Shown piece by piece: positions 1-13,179 of a stretch of DNA of 64,000 nucleotides. Numbering within the stretch: position 1 is the stretch's first letter; each line of letters starts with the position of its first letter. Origin of the DNA: Macropodus opercularis (taxonomy: Eukaryota > Chordata > Actinopteri > Anabantiformes > Osphronemidae); contig CM061109.1 of NCBI GenBank assembly GCA_030770545.1, forward strand, positions 12,570,001 through 12,634,000. Reading direction: 5' to 3'. Made by a program: the position numbers and the translations under genes. The notes under the pieces were generated by a model. The model saw only the letters and a program-made list of their open reading frames with translations. It did no database searches and had not been told where the DNA came from.

Positions 1-1275
1 GCGTTGCTGTCAAACAAGAGTCCTGTGTGTAGTCTTCCCTTTGTTAGCTTCACATTACAAGTTCACTGTAAGAACAAAAATCACACAAATACAACATACA
101 CTTGATCGGCTTACAGCTCCGTATTGTCACTGTTTATTATGTTACCTTTTTAGCAGCAGAAACAGCAGAAAAATTGATCTTCACTCCTGTGAAAATTGAT
201 AGATTACTAGTGCCGCATTGTTAGAGCCACAATAGGGCGCACCAGGCGTCTGTGGTTCTGCTGCTGCTGGAGCTTTTTTCCATTCAGGCACGTGTCATTA
301 GTCAGGATTTGCATTTCTTTGGGAGAAATAATTTTCGTGAAAGTGTGGTTGAAGCACTTTGTCAAAAAGCTGCTGCCATTCAGACTTCTTTAGCTTTAGT
401 ACTACAGCACTTTTTGAACTTCATCAGGAAACGCTGCAATTTTATCAAATCATTTTTGTTATTCTCATGTTTTTATGTGCAAGTTTTCTGTTGAGTTTCA
501 CAGATGTAGTGTAACAGACTTAAGCATGGAAAACAGCATATCATAAGCTTATCTGATTCTGTTTCCTTGGACTTGACAGAGAGTAACACCAGATTTGCTT
601 GCACCAACATAACATCCTACAGCTTTTTGCTTGTTTTATGTTTGAGCTGCTCACTGAGAGTTTGCCTACCAGCCATTAGAGAGTTTGCTGTCAGCAGTGT
701 AACCACATGTCTCAAAAAAGGCTGAATCTGACAACGAAAAAGGCCAGTGTGGTGGAGAAGGAAGTACGAATTTCTTCAGTGTGGCAAGGAAAGATCTGGT
801 GGCCAGATGCAGATCGTTTTTCCTTCCCTGAGGAGATTTAGCTTGTAGTTAGCTGAATGGCAGAGGCCACTGCTCTGTGAATGTGCAGGGGATTATACAT
901 TTCTCCTCTTTCCCTCAGTTCCCCAGTGAGCTTGTCTGCATGCATTTGCATGCATGTTTTCACACAGCAGATTATGGTGCACTGAGTGAACATGCACTTC
1001 ATGTCCAGAACCGGCAGTAAAGATAATTTTGAAGTGTGTGTGTGTATATATATTAACAACCCAACTTATCTGTAGCATTAAACCATTTATTAACACAGAT
1101 TTGTAGTGTTTTAGAAGCTGCAAATACCCACCTAGCTTCAGGGAGATGTTGCACATCTGTAATCAGATGAGAAAGGTTTCAGGAGGCTGTTTCATGCCTG
1201 TCAATACCATCACATTGTGATTGAATTACACGTCATCATTTCCAGTTTAACAATCTCACAAATGTGTTTTTGCAG
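1..1275 (+). other. hat1: hat1 last intron (3' part)
   Basis: No coding exon is visible. The stretch ends in a pyrimidine-rich run and TGCAG at 1271-1275, directly before the last hat1 exon. The preceding hat1 exon, which in vertebrates encodes the segment ending near ISPYK, is not seen here and must lie to the left of the window. A short TG/TA run lies near 1035-1052. Confidence 0.7.
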
Positions 1276-1446
1276 AAAAATCAACGAGAGCTTGCAAAAA
1301 TGAAGAAGTGCCTGCGGCCAGAGGAGCTAGTGTCCCACATGGGTCAGATGGACACTCAAACGCAACACGAGGAGTTGGAGAAGAGTTATCAGGTGGTTGT
1401 GGAAGATTACAGGAGGATCATTGAGAGGCTAGCAATGCAGGCCTGA
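1276..1446 (+). CDS. hat1: hat1, histone acetyltransferase 1, last coding exon (partial gene)
   Basis: This is the C-terminal exon of the type B histone acetyltransferase HAT1, which acetylates newly made histone H4 (K5/K12) before chromatin assembly, with RBBP7 as partner. The exon opens after TGCAG at 1275 and encodes about 56 residues ending IIERLAMQA, with TGA at 1444-1446. The segments LAKMKKCLRPEEL, QHEELEKSYQ and VEDYRRIIERLA match the end of vertebrate HAT1 closely (human ends VEDYRRVIERLAQE, from memory). The acetyl-CoA-binding core is outside the window. In vertebrates HAT1 lies upstream of METAP1D and DLX1, so its place at the left edge fits the rest of the window. The segment is Lys/Glu-rich, helical in character and complete. 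Confidence 0.93.
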   Translation, partial: KNQRELAKMKKCLRPEELVSHMGQMDTQTQHEELEKSYQVVVEDYRRIIERLAMQA

Positions 1447-1931
1447 TCAGACTGAGATATTTCTGGCTTAGAGTCCACAACAAGGTGGTGGTCTACCCTG
1501 TCTGTACATATCCACCTCACCACAGACTTCAGCTGCAACCAAGAGAATCTCTCCAGATGTAACTAAATCGGCTTTTATTCAGGAGTGTCGTGGATGTATA
1601 GTAGCTGGTGTTGTAGTTCAAAGGGTCTGTTTTCCAGATGATGTAGATCCAGTAGAGGAAGGAAATAGTGCAGCCCAATAGGAGAGCGTTCCCCTGTCAC
1701 GTGTTTAATCATGCTGCGTGTGCGATTTAATGATGTGTAATGTTTCACAGGTGACGAGTGGTCCTCTAAACTGCAGAGAAACAAGCTTCTTCTCCATCAT
1801 AGACATTTTTAAAGAGCTTTTTCAGATCAGCTCCCAGTGTGTGTTTTGAAGCACTTCATAATGAAAATTAAAAAATGGTTTTGTATGTCTCTCACATGGA
1901 GTGATTTCTATTATAGGGAAGCAAAAATAAA
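1447..1931 (+). promoter_or_regulatory. hat1: hat1 3'UTR with AATAAA signal
   Basis: Non-coding sequence follows the hat1 stop codon. The first good polyadenylation hexamer is AATAAA at 1926-1931, so the transcript probably ends 10-30 bases later. The UTR length is inferred from this signal only. Confidence 0.6.
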
Positions 1932-4900
1932 GCAGTCATTTGTATTTCTTTGATATTTAGGTTTTCTTTCATTCAACATTTTGAGATTGTGTTTATTTGG
2001 ACACAATACTCGTTATCATAACCTGAGACATTGAAAAGTGAAGAAAGGAGTTTAAAATTTAAAAGGAGTTTAAAGTTTAAAACTTGTGATTGCACCAAAG
2101 CAAAAGCCGACAAATTACATCTGGTGTCGTGACTAACATTTGTAGGGATCTTGGTAGATTTTCACGACTGTTTTTGCAGCACCAAAGAATAATTTCTTCT
2201 AGATTATAAAGTTTTTCATATTTACATTGACATTCAATGTCTTAAGGCGCCTACAAACTTTTATGTTGGTGTATAATTTTCCCATGACCCCCTGATGACA
2301 ACTTGTATCTTTGCCATAGCCTTGTCAAAGAAACATGTAGGTCTGAATACTGGGCCGAGTTGATATTAATTCAACAACAAAGTCTTGTAGGTGTTTAGTT
2401 TCGCAAACCGTTATATCTGTGACACCTCCTCTACTGACAAGTGAGATAAAATAGCAAATAAATCGTTTTATGTTTTTCCCACACACTTGTGCCTGTAGAC
2501 ATTCATACAGGAGTTAAGTGATTTAGTGCATAATGCTATAGTGGTAGGCAAGCTATTCCCTGTATGTGTTGTTATATATTATTATGATATTATCCATTTT
2601 ATGAGATGTAATTTTGTTCAGGCACCCTCTCGTGGCTAATGCAACTTCTGATTGGCACCGATGTTGAGTGTTACACTAATGAGTATTATGGTTTTCAATA
2701 GAAAACCTTTGTGCCGCTGCATTGCCCCTGCTTGTGCGGTTCACTGTGATGAATACCATCATGTGATACTTTAGCACATTGTCACTAAATGAAGGCTGCC
2801 GGGTCAATTTTCAATTTTTATCCTCTCTCCAATTGAAACAAGACAAAACCTTGGAACCCTTCACATCTCTAATTCACACTGATTGAATCCACTCGTGGCC
2901 ACAAGGGGCCTCATCTCACTGTAGTTGTGTCTGCTGTTTCTGCTGCGAGTGCACATTTCATATTGCACAAGCTCAGCTGACTGACCTGCTAGCGGGAAGT
3001 GGTATTACTGTTTAGGTACATGCATTTATGTGCCGTCTCATTAATTCCACTAGCGGAATATGGCGGTTTAATAGAGCCATCACCAGGCTTTTATCCTGCG
3101 TGTTGATGGACCTACTCTAGTTTTCACGTATCTGGTGGACAGGGAGAGTGAAATACAGATGGTTTGGACGATCCGCAGGCCTCTGGGCTTTACTTACTCC
3201 TTCAGACCACACAGTTGAGTTTACAGGAGTTTAATTATTCCCCTCACGATTCACATAGTCCATCCAAGGTGCTCATGTCCTCATGCACCTGTCTGCAAAT
3301 GCTTAAAGTCTGAAGGACGTTGCTTTATTTACACAGAAATGGCTTGACATTTTGGGAAATGCACATTTTGAGTTGAGACCAGCTGTCTTAAAACAACTGT
3401 GGTTCAGTACCTTACTAGAATTTTCCTTTTCTCTAGTGTTTTAGTTGTGGAGCTAATTGAAATTGTTAGTGCCGCAGTATTTGTGATACGATTCACATCC
3501 CACGTAATGTTTTTTCTTTTTCTGTGAATATTTTTGATTGTACAATACATCTTTCAGGAGATACATTTGCATCGCATCTCTTTGATTGTGTAGTACCTTT
3601 CTGTGTTAAAATTGCTTTCTCTTAGTATTTTAGATGTCATAGAAATACATGAATACTTTCTGTAAACAGTATTTAAGCTGCACGCTTTAAATACAAACTA
3701 CAAAACCACATGCAATATTCAGCATCTTATTGCAGCGTATTCTCCTCTGCAGTCGATCAGCCTTTCAGGTGCAGTGAATTGAATTCTAAAGCAGTCAGTG
3801 TACTTTCTTTTGGAGTCGAGGCTTTTACAGTGGATCCAGCAGTGGGCCCTCAGTCGCTGCGCTTTTGTGAGGGGGGACACAGTCTGTCCATTATTTTGTG
3901 ACAGAGTGGAGATGTGGGAGGTTGATTTATGTCTGGAACTCTTGTGGGCTTCAGTCTTCCCCCTCTTACTTTTCATATTTCACAGGGAAAAGGAGAGAGA
4001 AGGCTCCATTAAAGCTTCCATTTTCTTGCCTTTCTTCATCTTGTCTGAGCGTGTTTAATCACGCGGGTGATTGCATGTAACTTACATTAAAGCAGGTAGA
4101 AAAGCTTAATGCTATTATTCGGTGACGCGTCAATAACAGTATCAAGCTTTGCTGGAATATTTGGTTTCACCTGTTGGCATTTCTGCTACTGTTACTTTAT
4201 GGCGCCTGCACCTTTCTCCACTGTGGCAGTCTGGGACTTTTGGACCAGAGCCGAGCTCTACTGAAGGGCCCGCTGAACATGATACCTGTGTGGAGGAGCT
4301 CCAGCGTCTTAGCCCTCAGGTTCCCAGGAGGAAAGTGCCCCCTCTACCCCACACCCTGCTGCCCCCCCACCACCACTGCTTTTCTTATCCTGTTCCCATT
4401 TCTTTTGTGCTCCTTGGTTACCCACATACCCCAAGGCTACCGAGCCCCCGCTTCGCCGTCAGTGAACCTGGCTGGTCGCTTTTCTCTGCTAAATGAGTCC
4501 TCTTTAAGATAATGTTTGATGCGCTGACAGCCAGAACCAAAACAGTGTAAAAGAAACCGAGTTTGACATCTTTTAATTGTGCATCAGAAAGCAGAGATTG
4601 TGGTTTCTTGAGCCGCTTTCAGATCATGCTGCTGATATGGTAATTTGCTCAAGTGAAGGATGTGATGAAAGTGGTGGTGTTGATAGTTTAGTCCCTGGAG
4701 TCCAGTCTACTGGCTCCCTCTTCAAAAAACATGACATGACTCCTCAACAAGCGCATATCTACACGGGATTTGTTTCGGGGAATCACCTTTGAGGGAGCAA
4801 ATATAAAAATAGCAGAGATAATCAAAAAAAAAAGTTTTTAACAGATCGTGTATTTATACAGTTCAATGAACAGACCCAACTATGAGTGTGATCAGTCTGA

Positions 4901-7900
4901 TTTATAACAAATAGCAGATGTGCATGAAATGAACAAAATCTATTGATGATAATTGATTTATCTCTCTCTGCACGACCAGAGCTTGTGGTTGTGATTACGC
5001 GTGTCTGGTAAATGTTTTGGTGCACTTCGAATGGAGTGTGCATTAAACCAGATCTCTGTTCAGATAACATGAAAATAGATCGGTGAGTCTACATAAAGCA
5101 CTGGATTGTCTTACGGGGATTGACAGTGAGTGAACAGCCCATGGCAAGACTGGTTATTTAGTTGTTTTTGCCGTGAGTGATGCGTGTTGGTCAAAATATT
5201 ATTTTCCACAACTTTAGTCTGGCGAAGCTGAATTGTTCCTGAAGCTTTTTGAGTCATTGTACTACATGTAATCATCAGTGACTAGAACCTGCTGTGGCAT
5301 TTGGTTTTAATTTACTCCATGTGCAGTACTAAAACATGACTTAACAACATCTACCAGGAAGTTAGGCTGTTTGCTGAAAATCCTTCAAGGACTAATTTTC
5401 TGTGTGTGCTTTAAATAAAAATGAGTCGTGGGTAATTATAAGGTGGAGCAATAGGAAACATTCGTGTGTGTGTTGTCAGCACAGCGTGGAGGCAAAGTTA
5501 TTTCTGTAAAGAAACAACAGAAAACACTAACAGTGGGCTTTATGTTTGATCTGCACTGGCACGACCTCCGTGACTAAGCTGTTATTGCTCAAGACTTCAA
5601 GTACTGCAGGCCCTGCGTGAATATTAATCTCTTTAATGAGCCATGCTGTGTAGAGTTGGATGAACATGTGCTTTTCTAGATGTAGTTTCCTAATTAAAAT
5701 TGTGCCATTAGGCTGTAATTGGTGCTATCTGAGGTTGGGACAGGGCCATATGGGAGGGGAGCGAGAAGTCAGACTCAGATGGTATCGGGGGCCGAGGAGA
5801 CAGGAAGCCTCTGTGTAATCTTGTCAGGTTGGAGATTGTAACTGCGATCAGGCTGACTGGACTGAATTGCACTTGTTTGAACTGAACCGCTGTGACCTCC
5901 TCTGGTCTCTGGTGTTTCTACAGCAGCCGCTTACATGTTGGTTCGTTTTCAACATCAGTGATTAGTTTATATAAAAACTCTAAACAGAAAACACCACTAG
6001 TAGATGTGAAACACGTGAAAGCACGTTGCATCTGCTTCAGCAACAGAATCCATTCAGCTTCGGTGCAGTTTTAAACGCTGGCTGTTTGCCGTTATTAAAG
6101 TCTCTGACTGGAGGGCAAACAGACAGGGAACATTATCCTTTTAATATAGGTGTAGGCCTCTAGTGGAGGGATTTCATTCTCTGATGTCAAAATCAAAATC
6201 GGTAGCAAAGGCCACTCAGCAGAATTAAACAAATCCATATGAAGAGCATTTCTACTACACTAACACAGTAATGGATGTTGGAGGGGGGTGTGTGCGACCT
6301 ACAACACAATGAGAAATGCCCAGTAAACTTTAACCGTACACAAGTGTCAGTGGATAGTGAGAGGACTGCTATTACGTTACACACGTCACTCAGAGTATGA
6401 TAACAAAACACTCCCAGGCCCCCGGTCTGAAACGCTGCTAAACTCTGTGTTTTTTCCATCGGAACCCAAGCTTACTAAGTAAATAGGAATGTTGCACACT
6501 GAGACGCACTGACATTTACCAGATGCCCGGTGCTCATTAGAGCCAAGTATTCCCCCTCGTACGGGGTGTGTGAGAAACCATAAGTGCACCGCTGGCCGAT
6601 CCGGTACGACCCGTCTGCTGTGAAGCTGTGTGCCTGTCGTAGGAACATGACAAACTCAGTATCAGTCTTCAGAGCCTGAATTTATTATTTTGCTTCTAAA
6701 GACTAATGCACCTAAATTCCACTTTATGGCTATAGTCGCTCCTTGTTTCTTTGGGCCAGAGTCTCCCAGCTGCTGTTAGGTGCAGGGGCGCATGGTGCTC
6801 TTCCGTTTCCACATGGAAGCCGGTACGACACATGGAGATGAACCACAGCGAATCACAGTTCACCCAGAGAGAAGCTACTATTGAACCCATCAGATATGAC
6901 TTTCCTTTAGCGTCTAGCCTCCGTATACACATGACCAAACCCACCCCCTCTTCATACCCTCCTCCAATGCCAAAAGGGTGGTGGTGGTGGTGGTGGCAGG
7001 AAGTGAAAGGAGACCAAAACTCCAGCCACCCACGGGCCCACGCCCTCTGCCCCACCGCTCCCCCCCCCCACGCTTCTCTCCCAGGCTGCAGCGTGGCTCT
7101 GTGTCCTGGCTCCTGTCCAGGCTCTGATGCTGTGATGGGGAGGGTCACAGTTTGCGTCTGACCCCTGGCCGCCATGTTGGATGTTGTTATTATTAGCGCT
7201 CTGTGCCCCTCGGGCGAGCTGTCCCCAAAGCAGAAGGAACTGGCGGCTCTGGAGAGACTCTGGACCTGGAGAACAGCTGTGTGGGTTAGAGGCTGCTGAG
7301 GCCCCCACAGTCCCCGGAGAGCAGCGCTGCACCAGCCCACCAGGAGGTTTATTTTCCACACTCACATCACAGGGCTCATCATGCACAGCAGGGCTGAAAC
7401 ATGTTGCCTTCATGTGGGCATGACCAATACCTGCATATGTTTAGGGTCAGACAGGCTGAAGTGTATGTGAGGCCACATAACAGGAAGTGCAAGTGCACAG
7501 GTTTTGTTTTTTTTAAATATATCTTCACAGTAAAGTTATTCTTTTAAGGTCATTTAAGGGATCGTTCTCTATATTATTCACAACAACAACAACCCATTCA
7601 ACAAAGTTTAAGTAAAACTTCAAAGGTAAAAGGTCCAACTTTATATTAACAGGTGCTGCTGTTAATTTGTGAACCTGAATTTATAGCTGTATTTGTGAAT
7701 GTATCCTCATGTTATTTATATTCTGGGTAACTGCATGTATGGCAGACATCAGTTGTTTTCTGAATGAATTAAAGCCACAGGAGGTCAAAGGGTATTTAAA
7801 AGGCTACCTTACCTCACTCTACCAACTTAATTCAGCCTATTCTTGGCAGTTTGTGGAGAGGGGGGGGGGTCTAACTGTGTAAATAGCTCCGAAAATTGCG

Positions 7901-10900
7901 TGTGGCCTTTGACTGTCTGTGTAATTGCGAGCCTCTTGCAGTATTTTGCTTGGCAGTCTGAGAGGTTAACCCCCAAGGGCTGGGGGCCCGAAGCGCTCCG
8001 TCTGACTGGCAGAGGGCTCCTCAAAGCCCCACTTGTTCACCTCCAAGCCTGGGCAGCTCTAAGCCGCTGCTGATCCTCTTCGAGACGAGAGGGAGAGTGG
8101 GAGGCTGTTGCATTCAGCCGTGGCTGAGGCTCTGCAGGGCGAGGCCTGGAGTGTTGCAGGCCCACGCACGGCTGCCTGGCTGCACCTGGGCGGTCAGCAG
8201 CACTCGCAGCGTTGTCACCTCTTTGGGAGAACACCAGCACTAAGCTTGGTTTTAAACGGTAATCAGATTATAGGGAGGCTGCTGCTGGAAGCGCGTAATC
8301 AGTTCTCCGTATTCCCAAGAAACTGTAAATGTGAACTATTTCTATAACGATGTGCAGATGGATCCACTTAGGTTGGTTGTTCTGAATCAGTATTTAATGC
8401 AATATTGCATGTATATTTATCTACAAATTGTGAATTTATACAACATATCACTGTTAATCTAAACCAAAGAGGCTCATTAAGGCTTAGACCTGAAGAGAAA
8501 GTCACATTAGACAAATTACCAACAAGTTAACATGTTAAACTTGTTTGATTGCACACGATAATTCTGAATTTCCAGCAGAATCATATCCAACACGTTTATT
8601 TTGAATATTTTCATCTCAGAAGTATCCGGGGGTCAAGTGAGGGATTTGTGGAGAAGTTGCAGGCTGAGCCGTCGGCGGTGATGGATGATGTAGTAGTATG
8701 AAATGTTCTGTAAAGATGCAGCCTCTTTCAGAGTCACAGCAGCAACTGCGGAGAAAAGACAACATGCACAGTTTCCTTCTTGGATTCCCACATTGTTCTT
8801 GCCAGCGCTGCTCCCCCTGGGCCTTGAGAACGACTCGGTACACCCCAGACAAAAGTACACAGGCAGAAAAGAAATATCAAGGCACAAAAGCTCTTTATGT
8901 AATGCTGTCAAGTTGCATTGATTTTTTTCCTCCAGTATATTTGACAGACAGAATAAAATCGTTGCTTCGTGTCATGTCAAGCTGGGCCTTAGAGATCTCT
9001 GGTTGGCTCTGCCAGTATCATTCGATTCGTTGGTAGAAATGCGTCTTGGACAATACATCGTGGAGCCATGTTGACTGGGAGTAATTCGTTCTGAACGTGT
9101 CTGTTGCCTTTACACAGTGACACATATAAAAACTCTTACTTACAAAGTTAACCTCAGATACAAGTTAGTTTGGTGTCTGGGCCGCATTTCTGTGGACCCG
9201 GGTCTGTTTTATCGGTCAGACAGGGGATGGATGGATTCGAGGACTGGGCTGCTGCTTTGTCTCTGGGTTTCTGCGGTGGAGGATCGGCAGCTGTGTAATC
9301 AGACCTGGCTCTGACCCTACCTGTCCGGATGTTCCTCCACACCCTCCATCATGTCCATGTGTCACGCACAGACTGATGAATCGCTGGTCGCGTGCAACCT
9401 CTGAGCTGGTTTGACCTGTAGCTTCGTTTACTGAGGATATTCTACTACTGAACTATAGACGCCACTAGGAAATACAGTAGATTGTTTTTCCTTAGCAGTC
9501 ATCAGGGTTTAATTTAAACTCCCACTGATTTACTGCTGACATGTGGCCACTCCAGCTAATAACAAGAACATCATAAATACACACTTCAGTGGCCTCCAGT
9601 TTGAGGTAGGCTGTGCTTGACTATTAACACAGTTAATGCTGCTGTTTCTTTGTTACGTTTTGCACATGCTTCAATTAAAAATTATACATATACAGATACA
9701 TTGTAGCTATGAAGGTTACTTTACTTGAACCTCTAAAGGCCCGTCCTGCTAAGCTGGTGAGCCGTAGCCTCACAGTCACTTCCTGCAGCTTGGCTTTGTT
9801 TACTGCTTCGTTCTGTCTCACTGTAAACTTTACAGAATGTTTTCAATCAGTATATTCAGTCATTTGTTGTTGTAGCACAGAAACTGAAATTGAGCAAATG
9901 TCTGTCTTGATTTTAGTTTTGGTTTTACAGACTGTTCAGTTAATGGGCTTTGTAGGTTTGAGCTTGTTCGTGTTTACCTTTTTAATAATATATGTATAGT
10001 TCATATATATGCAGTATATTTATTTTATTTACTTTTACTTATAATAACATATTTGCAACCATATAATGTTATAATAATGATGACTACTATATATATTACT
10101 ACTAATATTCTGAAATATTTATTTATTTGCTTAATTAATGATGCAAGACTAAATTGTAGCAATATTGTTGTTGTTTTTTCTTTTTTCTTGCGTAAACCAT
10201 TCGACACCACTTCTGCCTTTTTAAGACATGATCTGCTTTATATGACGATCCAGCTGAATGTGGCACAATAAAAGAAGCAGCCAGTGTCAGACATATGGAT
10301 GCTCGGTGGTCTCTGTTGAGAACACTAAGCTCTGTATTTGCTGCCCTCTCACTGAGGATAACAGCCTCTCCAGCCCAGGTTAGGAGTGGGGCTCCCTGCA
10401 GCTGCTGTCTCTGAGGCTGATTAGTGTGGTGATGAGCGAATGAGGGCCAGGGGAGCCACGCACACACACTCTGAAAGGGTTAAGCAGACGGTTAGAGGAC
10501 CTGCTCTGTGTCCAGGATGTTGAGTACTGCGGCACGATGGTGTGCTGTTACACTGCATGAGGCCTCCGCTTCACTTGGGTTCTGATTGGGTCTGTAAGAT
10601 CACAGCCACCCTCCTCCCCCTTTTCTGCCAACCCCCTCCTCCCTCAGGGTTTCTCTCTCCACATCCTCCCTGCTGATTATCACCACTGCCAGAGCTGACT
10701 CTTGCACTCCAGCTGCTGTCCACACTCTGGCTCTGGGGCTAATTTAACCAGGCTGCATGGAGGGAGAAAACTTTCTCACACAGACTTGAAGAAGCTGAGC
10801 TGCTGCACAGTTTGTTGCTGAAACCTCCATCAGGCCAACAAAAGGAGCCGCGCTGCTCACACTACATGCCTTTCTGTCAGGCTTTCTCTGGTGGTGCATT

Positions 10901-11923
10901 TAAACAGTATCCAGAACTGCAAATGTTCAGAACAAAGTCACGGTTCTTGTTACTCGGAAGTAGTTTATCAGTGTGAACTAGACAGTGCAGGGCTCCCTGC
11001 AGACATGTGTTGCTCTCTGCAGGTGTTTCCGCCAAGAGAGCGTCCAAAAGGTGGCTTTCAACAGGCATCTTCAATGTGAAGTTCAAGCCTTAGCTATAAT
11101 ATCTCATGAGCTACTGTATAAGCATTGAGTCTTTCCATCAGAATACAACCAGGAATAACCTTGGTGACTGATGTTGGGAGATGGAAAAGCTTGGAACTGA
11201 CTTTGAGCTTCTCTCCGAGTTTCTATTCCTGAATTAGGGATTTTACGTTATTGTTATCTGATAAAAGATAAGGCTGAAGGATTTACCCAAACATTGTCAT
11301 AAGACTGAGACGGAGCTTTGAAAACATCTATTTGACTTTGTGAGATGGTGAGAGAGAAAAACACAGTAATTGACCAGTCGAACAACTGACTTGAGCAGGA
11401 CAAAAGAGGTGAAGAAAGACTCAGAATGAAGAAAAAAGGGAATTTGAAAAAATCGTCACATATTGACTCTTCAAGCTTTAAATCTATAATAAATAGCTAA
11501 TGTAAACAACTCGTGTTCACCCTAAAATACATTGGCTCCTCATGGGCCATATTGTGGTTGACAATCCAAACGTTACGTGCACATAAACGTTGGGTCCCTC
11601 CTCTTGGCTGGCGTAGAGCCATCGGCCACTTGGACACGTGCCAGCCGCTCTCCGCGTAAAGTCTTGTCTTACTTGTGAGTCTGTGCCAAAGCGCCACTAT
11701 ATGAGCGTGGATGGTGGGGAGGCCTCTGTCGGCCCGCGGCGCTCCGGTGTCTTTCTGCAGGGCCGTTCTGGGTCACACAATTGGACAGAGAGGCCAAGAC
11801 TCTGCTCCGCGGTCATCCCCCCCCGGCCCCCCCCTCCCAGCTTCGTCATGCTAAATGGGTGCATTGTGAATACAGACCTGCTCTCATCTTCATGTACACT
11901 GTGTGTTTTTTTTCTCCTCGCAG
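1932..11923. other. intergenic, hat1 to metap1d relic
   Basis: About 10 kb with no gene I can support. Open frames here (for example 6696-7361 minus and 6751-7161 plus) are mutually antisense, low in complexity and match nothing I know. By synteny the 5' exons of metap1d would be expected here; I do not see them. Visible structure includes a (GGT)n run at about 6977-6997, a long G run near 7860 and AT-rich DNA around 9960-10140. The segment at 5590-5870 looks like a regulatory element and is listed separately. Confidence 0.6.
5590..5870. promoter_or_regulatory. candidate conserved non-coding element
   Basis: A mixed-composition stretch holding TAATTA at 5691-5696 followed within 30 bp by CCATTAG and TGTAATTGG, a cluster of homeodomain-type cores. 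It is not repetitive and has no open frame. Its place about 16 kb upstream of dlx1a would suit a distal Dlx element. The function is inferred from composition only. Confidence 0.25.
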
Positions 11924-12060
11924 TACATAATGACCCCAGACTACGTGACGACAGGCATTGTATCCAACCGCGCCCGACCACATAGAAATTAAAGATGAGG
12001 ATCTGAATCTCAGGCAGCTGCAGGCCCTTCTCTGCTGCATGGTGGGGCCCGAGATATTAA
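11924..12060 (+). pseudogene. metap1d: metap1d relic: decayed exon of mitochondrial methionine aminopeptidase 1D
   Basis: Directly after an intact-looking acceptor (pyrimidine tract then CGCAG at 11919-11923) the frame reads YIMTPDYVTTGIVS, matching the METAP1D segment just before its catalytic domain (human: KPDYVTTGIVPDW, from memory). The frame then breaks. In another frame, from about 11970, it reads PDHIEIKDED, matching the next METAP1D residues (DSIEVKNEDQIQGL in human). After that the match fades into LRQLQALLCCMVGPEILR and meets GTGTGTG near 12061. In the first frame a stop follows PHRN. METAP1D removes initiator methionine from mitochondrial proteins and sits between HAT1 and DLX1 in other vertebrates, exactly this slot. 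One frameshifted exon with no recognisable companions indicates gene loss. An assembly error is a less likely alternative because the 3' half also diverges. Confidence 0.75.
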
Positions 12061-13179
12061 GGTGTGTGTGTACATGCCCTTGTGTATTTGTGCGTATGTA
12101 TGTCTTTGATGTAATATTTATTAAATTTCTTCTTCTGCCCTGATTGTGTGTGCGGCCTCTTGTGCCCTAGCACACATCAAGCCAGGGGGAGCAATCAATT
12201 ATGGGATTAGAGCTGTAATCTGATGCACTGATGACATGTAGAACTGTTCAAATTGTCACTGTGGTATATGCGCAATAATAATCCCTGTAGTTGTACCTCA
12301 TTTCAGACATGGAAGGAGGTGGTGCGTGGAAGGCACATACTCAGAGGACACAACAGGACCAGAGTCAGAAACATCACACAAACATACGTTGAATGCACTT
12401 CAGAGACCTCACGGAGAAACAGTCTGCATCTTTTGTTTCGTTTATAATTTTGCTTTTGTGGGGTTTTTTTTTCCTCCTTCAGTCTTAACAGTGAACAATG
12501 TGGTCACACTACACCTGACGGGCATTTTATCTGGGAAGTCCCCATCTCTGTCAAATCTTTTTCCCCTATTCACACAATCAACACACACCTGAGGTCCTAA
12601 AATATTTAAGCCAGAGATGTTTTCTCTTCAAAGAGGTGATTGATGCACTGTTCCCTATGATGGGAAACAAAACAAATCACACAGAGGCAGGTTAGACGTG
12701 AGCTTATGTTTCAGACATTTGTTCTGTCTGAATCTCCAAAATGTACTTGTTAGAAAATTGTGTCTGCATTTTCAGACAAATTCTGAATTCAGCACGTTGT
12801 ACCAGCTTTGAAGATCATGTTACCAAGTCCAGCTGAGCATAAAGATAGCATCTGGGATCTCAGAAGGTAATTAAAAACAAATTAACTCAAATAGTGGCTA
12901 ATTCTGTGTTGTCTGCTATTACTCTATGTTTATTTTAAGCAAGGTTTTTTTGGAAACTCCCACTTTTTAATTGCACCAAATGCTTATTTTAGTTTTTTTT
13001 AGCCAGTCTGTTATTCCACCGCTCTGCAAAATGTTGATGCTATCAACAACAACGTCAGTGTGACCATTCCTGCGTTACACACACATATACAGATGTGGTG
13101 CATATATAAATAATTCACATAGGTCAAGCTTTGATGCTCTGATACAGCCACTCAGATTGCCAGTGGCAGGAAAACCAGT

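Noticed and set aside
6696..7361. 221-residue minus-strand open frame (with a 136-residue frame opposite)
   Set aside because: His/Gly-rich low-complexity translation driven by a (GGT)n run and C-rich DNA; both strands are open, no splice context and no recognisable domain.
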